Shown piece after piece: positions 1-6,587 of a stretch of 7,091 nucleotides of DNA. Source of the DNA: Anaerolineales bacterium. Lineage in GTDB: Bacteria > Chloroflexota > Anaerolineae > Anaerolineales > Villigracilaceae. The stretch lies in assembly GCA_025056515.1 (NCBI GenBank), contig JANWWB010000193.1, positions 1-7,091 on the forward strand, read 5' to 3'. How positions within the stretch are numbered: the first letter of the stretch is position 1; every line of letters begins with the position of its first letter. The notes under the pieces are model-generated. The model saw only the letters and a program-made list of their open reading frames with translations. It was not told the origin of the DNA and did no database searches. The position numbers and the translations under genes were made by a program.

Positions 1-257
1 AGGTCATCGTGGACCAGGGTGGCGGTATGAAGAAGCTCTGCCGCAGCAGCTAGGTAAATCAGAGGTCGAGTAGGCGCTTTGAGCATTTTGCCCGTAAGCA
101 GGCTTAAAGTAGGACGAATCCGCTTGCCGCCAGCGTTCAAAAGGTGCTCCAAGGCCGCACGCAATTGAGGATGGGCTTCTTCGGCCTGCCGGCGCATCAG
201 GACCTCGACCTCGGCTATCTCGTGGTCAATAATTGCTATCGAAGGATGAACGTTCAA
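1..257 (-). CDS. Polyprenyl diphosphate synthase, N-terminal part (cut by left edge)
   Basis: This is the first 85 codons of a trans-type isoprenyl diphosphate synthase, an enzyme that lengthens an allylic diphosphate with isopentenyl diphosphate to make quinone side chains or a lipid carrier. Seen: the family's substrate-binding motif GGKRIRP at residues 43-49, and LVHDD at 81-85, the start of the first Asp-rich Mg-binding motif (DDxxD), exactly where the window ends. The chain length of the product and the second Asp-rich motif lie outside. I chose the TTG at 257-255 as start because it places GGKRIRP at a usual distance from the N-terminus and follows a purine-rich GGGACAGG. An in-frame ATG at 290-288, inside the tatD gene, is the alternative. 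It starts 1 base after the tatD stop, so it is probably translationally coupled and the third gene of the operon. Family certain, exact product unknown. Confidence 0.88.
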   Translation of the reverse strand, partial: MNVHPSIAIIDHEIAEVEVLMRRQAEEAHPQLRAALEHLLNAGGKRIRPTLSLLTGKMLKAPTRPLIYLAAAAELLHTATLVHDD

Positions 258-258
258 C

Positions 259-1113
259 TTACCTGTCCCATTGAAACAGTTGCCTCGCATTCGCCGTGGT
301 TACTGTGGCAACCGTTTCAAGCGTTGTTTGGTGTAGTATCGCTATTTTATCAGCAATCAAGGAAAGATTTGCAGGTTCGTTCCGTTTTCCACGATGTGGC
401 GTCGGCGCCAGGAAGGGAGCATCGGTCTCGAGCAGCAAATGTTCCAACGGAAGCGTGGCGATGACTTCTTGTCGGTCTTTTCGGTAGGTGACTGGGCCGG
501 AAACACCGATATAGAAACCGAGTTGAATGGCTTGCTGTGCGCTTTTGGAGGACCCTGAGAACGAGTGTAAGACCCCTGGGTGTTTGGCCAGCGGGTTGCG
601 GTCTGTGCGCAGACCGTTTACCCACTTTTCCAGGATGGAGAGCAAATCTGCTGCACAGGGTCCATCGGGTGCATCTCCCTTTTCACGAAAGTGGAGGATA
701 ACCGGCAAGCCGTACTCGGCGGCCAACTCAAGTTGTTCCCACAAGACGCTTTTTTGTACCTCTGCTGGAGCGGCGTCCCAGTAGTAGTCCAAGCCAATTT
801 CGCCAATCGCCACAATGTTCCTATACGTTTTGCTTCCTTCCTCTGTAGACAGAGTGTGTGAAGTGAGAAGGTGTCTTAGCTCTTCTTTAGTGCTTTGATC
901 CCATGTCTTGGCTTCGGTAGGATGAACGCCAATGGCGGCAAGTAGCCTGGGGTGACTTTCCGCTAGTTTGACTACGTTTAAGGCAGAAGTCAACGTTAGA
1001 GCCGGAATCAAAATACGTTCGACCCCAACCCGGGCGGCGCGTTCGATCACGGTGGAGCGGTCGGGGTCGAATTTCGGGAAATCAAGGTGGCAATGGGTGT
1101 CAATCAGTGCCAT
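259..1113 (-). CDS. tatD: TatD-family metal-dependent hydrolase (putative DNase)
   Basis: A 284-residue TIM-barrel amidohydrolase-superfamily protein of the TatD/YcfH/YjjV group. Characterised members are cytosolic metal-dependent 3'-5' exonucleases acting on DNA; some have been linked to D-aminoacyl-tRNA or RNA turnover, so the exact substrate here is not known. Seen: HxH metal ligands H7 and H9 (IDTHCHLDF), E105 in GEIGLDYY, H141 in VILHF, H183 in GVLHSFSG, and D231 in LLETDAPFLAP; all expected ligands are present. It is slightly longer than the usual roughly 260 residues because of extra loops near residues 82-98 and 148-175. The ATG has an AAGAAGA ribosome site (1120-1126) 6 bases upstream that overlaps the stop codon of the phosphohexomutase gene, so the two genes, 11 bases apart, are very likely co-transcribed. 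No signal peptide. Family call is secure; biological role is inferred. Confidence 0.95.
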   Translation of the reverse strand: MALIDTHCHLDFPKFDPDRSTVIERAARVGVERILIPALTLTSALNVVKLAESHPRLLAAIGVHPTEAKTWDQSTKEELRHLLTSHTLSTEEGSKTYRNIVAIGEIGLDYYWDAAPAEVQKSVLWEQLELAAEYGLPVILHFREKGDAPDGPCAADLLSILEKWVNGLRTDRNPLAKHPGVLHSFSGSSKSAQQAIQLGFYIGVSGPVTYRKDRQEVIATLPLEHLLLETDAPFLAPTPHRGKRNEPANLSLIADKIAILHQTTLETVATVTTANARQLFQWDR

Positions 1114-1124
1114 TGCGAGTCTTC

Positions 1125-2549
1125 TTATGCGATCCCGGCAATTCTGAGGCCATCTTGCAAAATAGCCTGAACTTTGTCTTTATGGGTGGTCTCGCAGTAG
1201 ACGCGCATAATCGGTTCAGTGCCACTGAAGCGGATGAGCATCCAACCGCCATCTTCTAACTTGAATTGGAAGCCATCGATCGTAACCACTTCGGTCACGC
1301 GCAGGCCGCCAATGGTTTGTGGATTGGCGGCTAGGATGGCGGCTTCTCGGTCAGCGCGGTTGCCTTTGAAGGGGGTATCAATCCGGTCATAGTAATATTC
1401 GTTGCCTAGCTTGTCAAAGAGCATGCGCAGCAGCTCGGTGGGTTTTTTGCCGGTGCGCACCATGAAGTCAAGCAGGTAGAGACCGGCGAGGATGCCATCT
1501 CGCTCTGGGACATTGCCTCGGAAAGCATAGCCGCCGCTTTCCTCGCCGCCGATGAGAGCGTTGGTCTCGGTCATCTTGGGCGCAACATACTTGAATCCGA
1601 CCCCTGTTTCGTAGACCGGGACCCCATACAGCTCGCCAAGCTTGTTGAGCATGGTGGTTGTCGAGAGCGTCTTGACGATTGCGCCGCGTTCACCGCGCAC
1701 TTCTAGTAGGTAGTAGGCCAACAATGCGTACACTCGCAGCTGATTGATGAACTCGCCGTTCTCGTCTCCGATTCCACAACGATCAGCATCCCCATCCGTA
1801 ATGAGGAGGATGTCGGCTTTATGTTCGCGAGCAGCTTGCAGACCGACATCTATGTTCGGACGGATGGGTTCGGGGCGCTTCATCTCCGGGAAGAGTGGAT
1901 TGCGGGTGTTGTGGATCTCGATAATCCGTGTCTTTCCTCCTCCCAATAGTCGAGGGAAGTAACCTGCTCCGTTGCCCCACATCGCGTCCACCACGACAGT
2001 CAGACCGGCATCTTTGATAGGCTGGAGATCGAGTAGACGCTGGATGTGCTCGATGTAAGCGGTGGAAGCGTCGAATTTGACTACCGTACCTTCGGCTAGA
2101 GCTGTTTCAAGAGGCAAGCGTTTGACACTCTGGACATCGTCTGGGATAAGTGCTTCAATTCGTTTCAGGCCGGCCGGATCAATCGCGCCGCCGGTCTCGT
2201 TGCGGACTTTAAAGCCATTATCGGTGGGAGGATTGTGACTGGCAGTGATATTGACCGCGCCGCAGGCTTTTTTATCGAGCACGGCATAGGCGATCACCGG
2301 TGTAGGAGTTGCCTCTTGAGTCAAATAGACACCAAAGCCGTTTGCTGCTAGCACTTCGGCCACTGCCGCTGCAAAGTATTCGCTACTAAAGCGTTTATCA
2401 TAACCAACAACAATCCATTTTCCCTGATTCCCTTGCTCAAGCATGTAGGACGCATAACCCTGGGCGGCACGACGGACATTGTCGAAGGTGTAGTCCTCAG
2501 CGATGATGCCTCGCCAGCCATCGGTTCCGAAAGTGATTTTGTATGTCAT
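1125..2549 (-). CDS. Phosphoglucomutase/phosphomannomutase family protein (alpha-D-phosphohexomutase)
   Basis: A complete 474-residue cytosolic phosphohexomutase, which interconverts sugar 1- and 6-phosphates through a phosphoserine enzyme and feeds glycogen, nucleotide-sugar and cell-envelope synthesis. Seen in order: N-terminal FGTDGWRG at 7-14; active-site loop TASHNP with phospho-acceptor S104; Mg-binding DGDADR at 252-257 (D252, D254, D256); sugar-recognition loop GEESGG at 335-340; phosphate-binding RFSGTEP at 440-446. All four domains are therefore intact. The loop reads GEESGG rather than the GEMSGH of Pseudomonas AlgC or the GEQSGH of GlmM, which argues against a glucosamine mutase and mildly favours glucose; specificity is not proven. 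The ATG has a strong AGGAG at 2558-2562, 8 bases upstream, which sits inside a tiny GGAG-AAA-CTCC inverted repeat. It is the first gene of the operon with tatD and the polyprenyl synthase. Confidence 0.95.
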   Translation of the reverse strand: MTYKITFGTDGWRGIIAEDYTFDNVRRAAQGYASYMLEQGNQGKWIVVGYDKRFSSEYFAAAVAEVLAANGFGVYLTQEATPTPVIAYAVLDKKACGAVNITASHNPPTDNGFKVRNETGGAIDPAGLKRIEALIPDDVQSVKRLPLETALAEGTVVKFDASTAYIEHIQRLLDLQPIKDAGLTVVVDAMWGNGAGYFPRLLGGGKTRIIEIHNTRNPLFPEMKRPEPIRPNIDVGLQAAREHKADILLITDGDADRCGIGDENGEFINQLRVYALLAYYLLEVRGERGAIVKTLSTTTMLNKLGELYGVPVYETGVGFKYVAPKMTETNALIGGEESGGYAFRGNVPERDGILAGLYLLDFMVRTGKKPTELLRMLFDKLGNEYYYDRIDTPFKGNRADREAAILAANPQTIGGLRVTEVVTIDGFQFKLEDGGWMLIRFSGTEPIMRVYCETTHKDKVQAILQDGLRIAGIA

Positions 2550-2586
2550 GGGAGTTTCTCCTACTTTGTTGTAATTCGGCAGGGCG

Positions 2587-2615
2587 ATTATATCAGACGC
2601 TGTTTGTGCTGTGTG
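2587..2615 (-). promoter_or_regulatory. Probable promoter of the phosphohexomutase operon
   Basis: On the minus strand a perfect TATAAT (-10) lies at 2592-2587. The hexamer 17 bases upstream is CACACA, matching the -35 consensus at only three of six positions. Transcription would start near 2580 and give a leader of about 31 bases before the ATG at 2549. The -10 is good and the position is right; the -35 is weak, so an activator may help or the match may be partly chance. Confidence 0.55.
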
Positions 2616-2667
2616 AGGGGTTCTCGTCCGAGTGTGTACTCGATTCTGGTCCCAAGTCGAATGAGGG

Positions 2668-2696
2668 TGGATAGTTGTACCAAAAACCTTTATAAT
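2668..2696 (+). promoter_or_regulatory. Probable promoter of the NYN-LOTUS gene
   Basis: A perfect TATAAT at 2691-2696 is preceded at 17 bases by TGGATA (2668-2673), four of six matches to TTGACA. The start would fall near 2703, leaving a leader of about 90 bases. The -10 sits inside an inverted repeat, CCTTTA-TAATG-TAAAGG (2687-2703), which could be an operator or chance. Together with the promoter on the other strand this explains most of the 243-base gap between the divergent genes. Confidence 0.55.
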
Positions 2697-2792
2697 GTAA
2701 AGGCTTGGACGAGCAGGGTGTAAGACCGAAAATGGCTGATTGCTTTCCTAGGACCGAGGTTTGAATTTGTGCCAAAAGTGAGATGAAAGAAT

Positions 2793-3596
2793 ATGCCTGA
2801 AGACCAATATCCGCCACGACATAAGATTGCTATGTTGATTGACGGCGATAACGCCCAAGCCTCTCTCTTGCCTCAGATGCTGGTGGAGGCAGGAAAATAC
2901 GGTCAGGTGACTGTCCGTCGCATTTATGGCGATTGGACTACGGCCAATATGAACCATTGGAAAGAGGTGCTGAATTATTACGCCGTCCAGCCCATCCAGC
3001 AATTTCGCTATACTGTTGGGAAAAATGCCACCGACAGTGCCATGATTATTGACGCAATGGATTTGCTCCACTCGGGCGTCGTGGATGGCTTTTGCTTGGT
3101 CTCTAGTGATAGCGATTATACTCGTTTGGCTACTCGTATTCGAGAGAGTGGGGTTTTTGTGATGGGCATTGGAGAGAAGAAAACGCCCAAACCGTTTGTG
3201 AATGCATGTGATGTCTTTGTGTATACAGAAAACCTGGAGCAGGAACAGAAATCGCAACGTGCCGAACGTCAGCGGCGTGGCCAGCCTAAGAAGAAACCCG
3301 AGCAACCCCCGGTGGCGCCGCTACCTCCGCCAGCCGAGCCTGAGGCCGAGACAGAAACAGAGAACGACCCTATTCCTATTTTGCGACAGGCTTATGAAAT
3401 GGCTGTGCGCGAGGACGGTTGGGCGCGCCTCGACCATATGGGCAACGCTCTCTATCAGTTAGACCCTGGCTTCGACCCCCGCACGTATGGCCATCGGCAA
3501 CTTTCCCGCCTGATTGCAAGTTACAAAGAAATCTTCGAAATGCGCACCAAGGAGATTGACGGGGGTACGCTTTTTTATGTAAGGATAAAGGAGTGA
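2793..3596 (+). CDS. NYN-domain putative RNase with C-terminal LOTUS/OST-HTH domain
   Basis: A 267-residue protein with two domains. Residues about 10-146 form a NYN (LabA/DUF88, PIN-like) nuclease domain: LIDGDN gives D17, D19 and N20; NATDSAMIIDAMD gives D81 and D87; SSDSDYTRL gives D106 and D108. This is the full set of acidic residues expected of a metal-dependent RNase. Residues about 147-192 are a charged, Pro-rich linker, first basic (RRGQPKKK) then acidic (AEPEAETETE). Residues about 193-267 match the OST-HTH/LOTUS winged-helix fold, which in other proteins binds RNA: note DGWARLDHMGNAL, the GHRQLSRLI helix and the final LFYVRIKE strand. The same pairing occurs in the eukaryotic MARF1 and Limkain family. 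The start has only a weak GAGATGAAAGA ribosome site. It stands alone, divergent from the phosphohexomutase operon and convergent with the glycosyltransferase. Targets are unknown; nuclease activity is inferred. Confidence 0.9.
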   Translation: MPEDQYPPRHKIAMLIDGDNAQASLLPQMLVEAGKYGQVTVRRIYGDWTTANMNHWKEVLNYYAVQPIQQFRYTVGKNATDSAMIIDAMDLLHSGVVDGFCLVSSDSDYTRLATRIRESGVFVMGIGEKKTPKPFVNACDVFVYTENLEQEQKSQRAERQRRGQPKKKPEQPPVAPLPPPAEPEAETETENDPIPILRQAYEMAVREDGWARLDHMGNALYQLDPGFDPRTYGHRQLSRLIASYKEIFEMRTKEIDGGTLFYVRIKE

Positions 3597-3618
3597 GAAG
3601 AGAGAGGATGGATGTCTA

Positions 3619-4869
3619 TCAGAGTGGGGGAGCTTTTCGAGTAAGCGCTTGATAGACCTCTACAATCCGAGTGGCTATCTTGCTCCATTCGTATTTCTGA
3701 GCTTCACGCGTTGCTTCTTGTCCCATGCGGATTCGGAGGGCCTCATCGTTCAGTAAGAGTGCTAGCTTGTCGCAGAGCGCTTGCGGGTCTTCTGAGGGGA
3801 CGTGAAAGCCTGTGAGCCCGTCCTGCACCAGGAATGCCAATCCGCCAACTTGTGATGCGATCACCGGTATGCCGCAAGCCATTGCTTCCAAAGCGACCAT
3901 GCCAAATGATTCGTAATGCGAGGGCATCACCAGGACATCGGCTGCCGAGTAATAATAGGGCAAAGTATCTTGGCTGCGTTTTCCTAGGAAGACGACGATC
4001 TTGCCCAGACATAACTCATTGCAGAGTTGCTGGATGCGCGCCATTTCTGCGCTTATCTGGTCAGGAGAGACGTTTGGATCGCCACCGATGACGACCAGAT
4101 GGAGTGCTTCAACCGTTTCCTGTAACCGCAGACAACTGACAGCCTGGATGAGAGTCTCTAAGCCTTTAAGAGGCTCAATACGTCCAACGAAGAGAATCAT
4201 CCGTACCTTCGGAGCGATCCCGATGAACTGGCGGGCTTCATCGCGTGGGATGGGATAAAAACGTGAGGTATCTACACCGGGAGGAATGACAACAAGTTTG
4301 TTCGGATCGGCTTTGTAGAGCCATTCCAGTTGAGCGCGTTCGGCTAGAGTGGCAGCTACAATTCGGTCGGCGCGACGCAAGATGCGCCGTTCGCCCTCCA
4401 AACGTTCGTGCGGCTCACGCTCTGTTTCGCTGCGAGCGATGCGATTTTTCATCTCGCCGAGGGTATGGAACATGTGCAGAATGGGCACACCACCCCAGCG
4501 GTCCGAGAGTGCTTCGGCTGCCAAGCCGGACATCCAGTAGTGGCTGTGAATCAAGTCGTAGCGGATGCCTTTGGCTTGAGCGAAGCGGAAGACGCCCTCG
4601 ACAAAATCTGGCAGATAGTTGATCAACTCTCGCTTGGGCAACGGAGTTTCTGGCCCTGCGGGCACGTGGACAACACGGTTGCTGTATCCTAGGTCATGGA
4701 GGATATGAGGGACGTGCTCATCTTGGGAACGGGTGAAGACATCTACATGGATGCCGAAGCGTCCCAGCGTAATGGTCAGGTCGCGCACATAGACATTCAT
4801 GCCGCCTGTGTCTTTGCCCCCCAGGGTGGCTAAGGGACAGGTATGGTAGGAAATCATGGCAATATTCAT
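3619..4869 (-). CDS. GT4-family glycosyltransferase (MshA / sucrose-phosphate synthase-like)
   Basis: A retaining GT-B glycosyltransferase of 416 residues that would transfer a sugar from a nucleotide donor. Seen: an N-terminal Rossmann half with TGGMNVYVRDL (21-31) and HSHYWMSG (108-115), both typical of the MshA, sucrose synthase and SPS-like branch; then VVIPPGVD (193-200), FVGRIEPLKG (227-236) with the diphosphate-binding Arg230 and Lys235, and the EX7E motif ESFGMVALE (E320, E328) followed by AMACGIPVIAS. The C-terminal half ends in the usual helix. It is cytosolic, with no membrane segment. The acceptor is not readable: inositol phosphate, fructose 6-phosphate or a glycan are all possible, and no mycothiol or sucrose genes are beside it. 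I chose the ATG at 4869 because MNIAMISYHT matches the family N-terminus. A TTG at 4887 would add six residues; neither start has a visible Shine-Dalgarno sequence. The 3' end faces the NYN-LOTUS gene across 22 bases. Confidence 0.93.
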   Translation of the reverse strand: MNIAMISYHTCPLATLGGKDTGGMNVYVRDLTITLGRFGIHVDVFTRSQDEHVPHILHDLGYSNRVVHVPAGPETPLPKRELINYLPDFVEGVFRFAQAKGIRYDLIHSHYWMSGLAAEALSDRWGGVPILHMFHTLGEMKNRIARSETEREPHERLEGERRILRRADRIVAATLAERAQLEWLYKADPNKLVVIPPGVDTSRFYPIPRDEARQFIGIAPKVRMILFVGRIEPLKGLETLIQAVSCLRLQETVEALHLVVIGGDPNVSPDQISAEMARIQQLCNELCLGKIVVFLGKRSQDTLPYYYSAADVLVMPSHYESFGMVALEAMACGIPVIASQVGGLAFLVQDGLTGFHVPSEDPQALCDKLALLLNDEALRIRMGQEATREAQKYEWSKIATRIVEVYQALTRKAPPL

Positions 4870-4890
4870 GGAGGAAGAGTCTATCAAAGG

Positions 4891-4920
4891 TTGTCAATTT
4901 TCAGAAAAGGCTGGTATAAT
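4891..4920 (+). promoter_or_regulatory. Promoter of tRNA-Thr (extended -10)
   Basis: TTGTCA (4891-4896, five of six to TTGACA) and a perfect TATAAT (4915-4920) are separated by 18 bases, with TG at 4912-4913 forming an extended -10. The start would be near 4927, eight bases before the mature tRNA 5' end. This is the best promoter in the window and lies entirely in the gap ahead of the divergent glycosyltransferase. I could not find a comparably good promoter for that gene on the other strand. Confidence 0.75.
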
Positions 4921-4934
4921 CCGGCCCGCAATTC

Positions 4935-5007
4935 GCCGCCGTAGCTCAGTCGGCAGAGCAGACGTTTCGTAAACGCCTGGTCAAGGGTTCGAATCCCTTC
5001 GGCGGCT
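4935..5007 (+). tRNA. trnT: tRNA-Thr (anticodon CGT)
   Basis: A complete cloverleaf of 73 bases reading ACG codons. The acceptor arms GCCGCCG (4935-4941) and CGGCGGC (5000-5006) pair perfectly. The D stem is GCTC/GAGC with GG in the loop. The anticodon loop TTCGTAA (4966-4972) places CGT at 4968-4970. The T stem AAGGG/CCCTT encloses TTCGAAT. The anticodon stem has one A-C mismatch, at pair 28-42 (4962 with 4976). The discriminator is T5007. CCA is not encoded directly after it, although CACCA follows, so the CCA two bases further on is out of register and the tail must be added by nucleotidyltransferase. A strong promoter precedes it and a hairpin follows 3 bases later. The identity rests on the anticodon and is secure. 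Confidence 0.95.
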
Positions 5008-5010
5008 CAC

Positions 5011-5045
5011 CAAGCAGGTCAGACGACATCCGTCTGACCTGCTTG
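5011..5045. terminator. Perfect 15-bp hairpin between convergent tRNA-Thr and MttB-family gene
   Basis: Bases 5011-5025 and 5031-5045 are exact reverse complements around the 5-base loop ACATC. The hairpin begins 3 bases after the mature tRNA end and ends 46 bases after the stop codon of the minus-strand methyltransferase gene, so it could stop transcription from both sides. There is no run of T after it on either strand (GATCTTAGGG on plus, GTGAGCC on minus), so it is not a textbook intrinsic terminator. It could instead be a 3'-end stabiliser or a copy of a dispersed palindromic repeat. Confidence 0.6.
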
Positions 5046-5091
5046 ATCTTAGGGATGCGCGTGGGGAGGAAAGCAGTCACGTTGGTTGTGA

Positions 5092-6543
5092 TTATGCCAT
5101 CGCCGGTAGGCTATCCATGCCGGCTTTTTTCGCTAAGGCAATCACCATAGTGTGTAACTCGCGTTCCTGTTCCTGTGAGATAGGAGGACGCTTGTAAGCG
5201 GCAAGCAGTTCGCGGGTGCGGAGGCGGGCGCGGGCAAAGGCGTCCAATCCGCCTGCTTCTTGCCAGCCGCGAACCGAATCGCGGTCAATGACCAGCGAGG
5301 GCAGATATTGTTCGAGAGGGAAGAGTTCGCGAGTCCATCTCTGACGCAGGAAGTCGCCCTTGAAGTTGAAGTTCTCGTAGAAAACCGTTGCCAAGGTCTG
5401 GGTGTGCACCTCGATGCCGGCTAGCAGGCGTTTGGCCATGCCGATGGCTTCGGCATCGAGGACGAGTTTCTCGGCGCTTTGGCAGGCGAGGAAATCGAGC
5501 ATTCCTGGACCGGAAATCATGTTGATACCTGCTAGCGCACCGAGAATGGTGGTCATGCCGCTCTCCAAACCGGCTTGGGCGTCCACGATTTTGGAATCCG
5601 AGGCGCCTAGGTAAGTATGGGTGGGCAGGTTGAGGGACTTGCCGACTTGGGCGTAGGCGATGTCGAGCATAGCTGTCTCGATGGCGCCCATCGGGGTCGT
5701 GCCGTGTCGCATGTCGAAGATGGCGGGTGCGCCACCCCAGACGATGGGTGCGCCGGGATTGGCCAGTTGGTGGATGGTGATTCCGCTCAAACTCTCGGCG
5801 GCGTGCTGAACGACCGATCCCAGCAGCGTGACCGGCGCAGCTGCTCCTGCCAGCGGCATTGAGATGAGCTCTGCTGGGACACGTGCGCGCGCCAGAAGGA
5901 TCAGATTCTGTGCTGCAAAGTCGCTCCAGATAAGCGGCGGTGAAGGGCAGACATCAAAGACTGCTTGCGGTTTTTCGGCCAAGGCGGTGTGGCCGCCGGC
6001 AAAAATTGCCAGCATGTCCATCATGTGTTGAAGCGTCTCGATGCTGAACGCGCCGGTGACAATCGGTTTGCGCGAGTAGAGCAAAACAAGGTAGAGACGG
6101 TACAGGTCGCTGATTGCTTTGGGAACTTCGTTGCAAACGACCGCCGTAGACTGGGCATCGTAGGCGGGGAGCATTTCGGCGACTTTCACCAGGCGGATGA
6201 GGTCAGCGGTTTGGGCAGGCTTGTGTTCCAGCGTCTCTGGGTCGAGGATATGGATGCCGGAAGAGCCTGGGTTGAAGTGCACCGTGTCACCACCATAGCG
6301 GACGGTTGGCTTGCCTGTACGGTCGTACAAGTAGAACTCAGTTGGTACAGTTTCGAGGGCGCGGCGGACAACCTTCTCGGGAATGTGGACGATTTCTCCC
6401 TCTACGCTTGCTCCGGCGGCTGCGAGCAAATCACGCGCTTCGGCGTTTTGCACTTTAACGCCGGGTTGCTTTAGCAATTGAAAAGCTTCGTCCAAGATAC
6501 GGGCGATGAGGTCGAGAGAGAGGAGAGAGAGGATGGGTTGCAT
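5092..6543 (-). CDS. MttB-superfamily (trimethylamine methyltransferase-like) corrinoid methyltransferase, non-pyrrolysine
   Basis: A complete 483-residue TIM-barrel protein of the MttB superfamily. Members pass a methyl group from a tertiary or quaternary amine (trimethylamine, glycine betaine, proline betaine, carnitine) to a cobalamin-binding partner. Seen: a helical N-terminus; FYLYDRTGK (70-78); VHFNPGSSGIHILD (88-101), the usual segment before the barrel; KPIVTG (159-164); IVWGGAPAIFDMRHGTTPMGA (roughly 267-287), a hallmark stretch; and SDSKIVDAQAGLESGM (315-330). No in-frame TAG interrupts it, so it is of the non-pyrrolysine type, like glycine betaine methyltransferase MtgB. The C-terminal motif usually reading near GPGGHFL..HT is NFNFKGDFLRQRWT here (391-404). 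The ATG has only a poor ribosome site, and codons 5-10 hold a 9-base tandem repeat. It lies 44 bases after a second MttB-family gene and probably shares its transcript. Substrate unknown. Confidence 0.9.
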   Translation of the reverse strand: MQPILSLLSLDLIARILDEAFQLLKQPGVKVQNAEARDLLAAAGASVEGEIVHIPEKVVRRALETVPTEFYLYDRTGKPTVRYGGDTVHFNPGSSGIHILDPETLEHKPAQTADLIRLVKVAEMLPAYDAQSTAVVCNEVPKAISDLYRLYLVLLYSRKPIVTGAFSIETLQHMMDMLAIFAGGHTALAEKPQAVFDVCPSPPLIWSDFAAQNLILLARARVPAELISMPLAGAAAPVTLLGSVVQHAAESLSGITIHQLANPGAPIVWGGAPAIFDMRHGTTPMGAIETAMLDIAYAQVGKSLNLPTHTYLGASDSKIVDAQAGLESGMTTILGALAGINMISGPGMLDFLACQSAEKLVLDAEAIGMAKRLLAGIEVHTQTLATVFYENFNFKGDFLRQRWTRELFPLEQYLPSLVIDRDSVRGWQEAGGLDAFARARLRTRELLAAYKRPPISQEQERELHTMVIALAKKAGMDSLPAMA

Positions 6544-6587
6544 GGTTCGCTTTGCATCTCGTGCTCGATGGGCGCTGCCTTTTAAGC

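Noticed and set aside
2732..2764. Ten-codon open frame in the leader of the NYN-LOTUS gene ([10 protein letters not shown], stop)
   Set aside because: No convincing ribosome site, no attenuator-like hairpins after it, and no run of a regulatory amino acid; most likely chance.
2748..3305. 185-codon open frame on the minus strand across the NYN-LOTUS gene
   Set aside because: It overlaps a gene with intact catalytic motifs, resembles no family I know, and reads as a shadow frame.
3599..3611. Short AGAGAGGATGG sequence shared with 6527-6537
   Set aside because: About eleven bases of low-complexity purine sequence; chance is the simplest explanation.
3597..3618. Possible terminator between the convergent NYN-LOTUS and glycosyltransferase genes
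   Set aside because: Only 22 bases, purine-rich on the plus strand, with no inverted repeat or T tract.
5965..6474. 169-codon open frame on the plus strand inside the complete MttB-family gene
   Set aside because: The minus-strand frame carries the family motifs over the same stretch; this one is antisense shadow.
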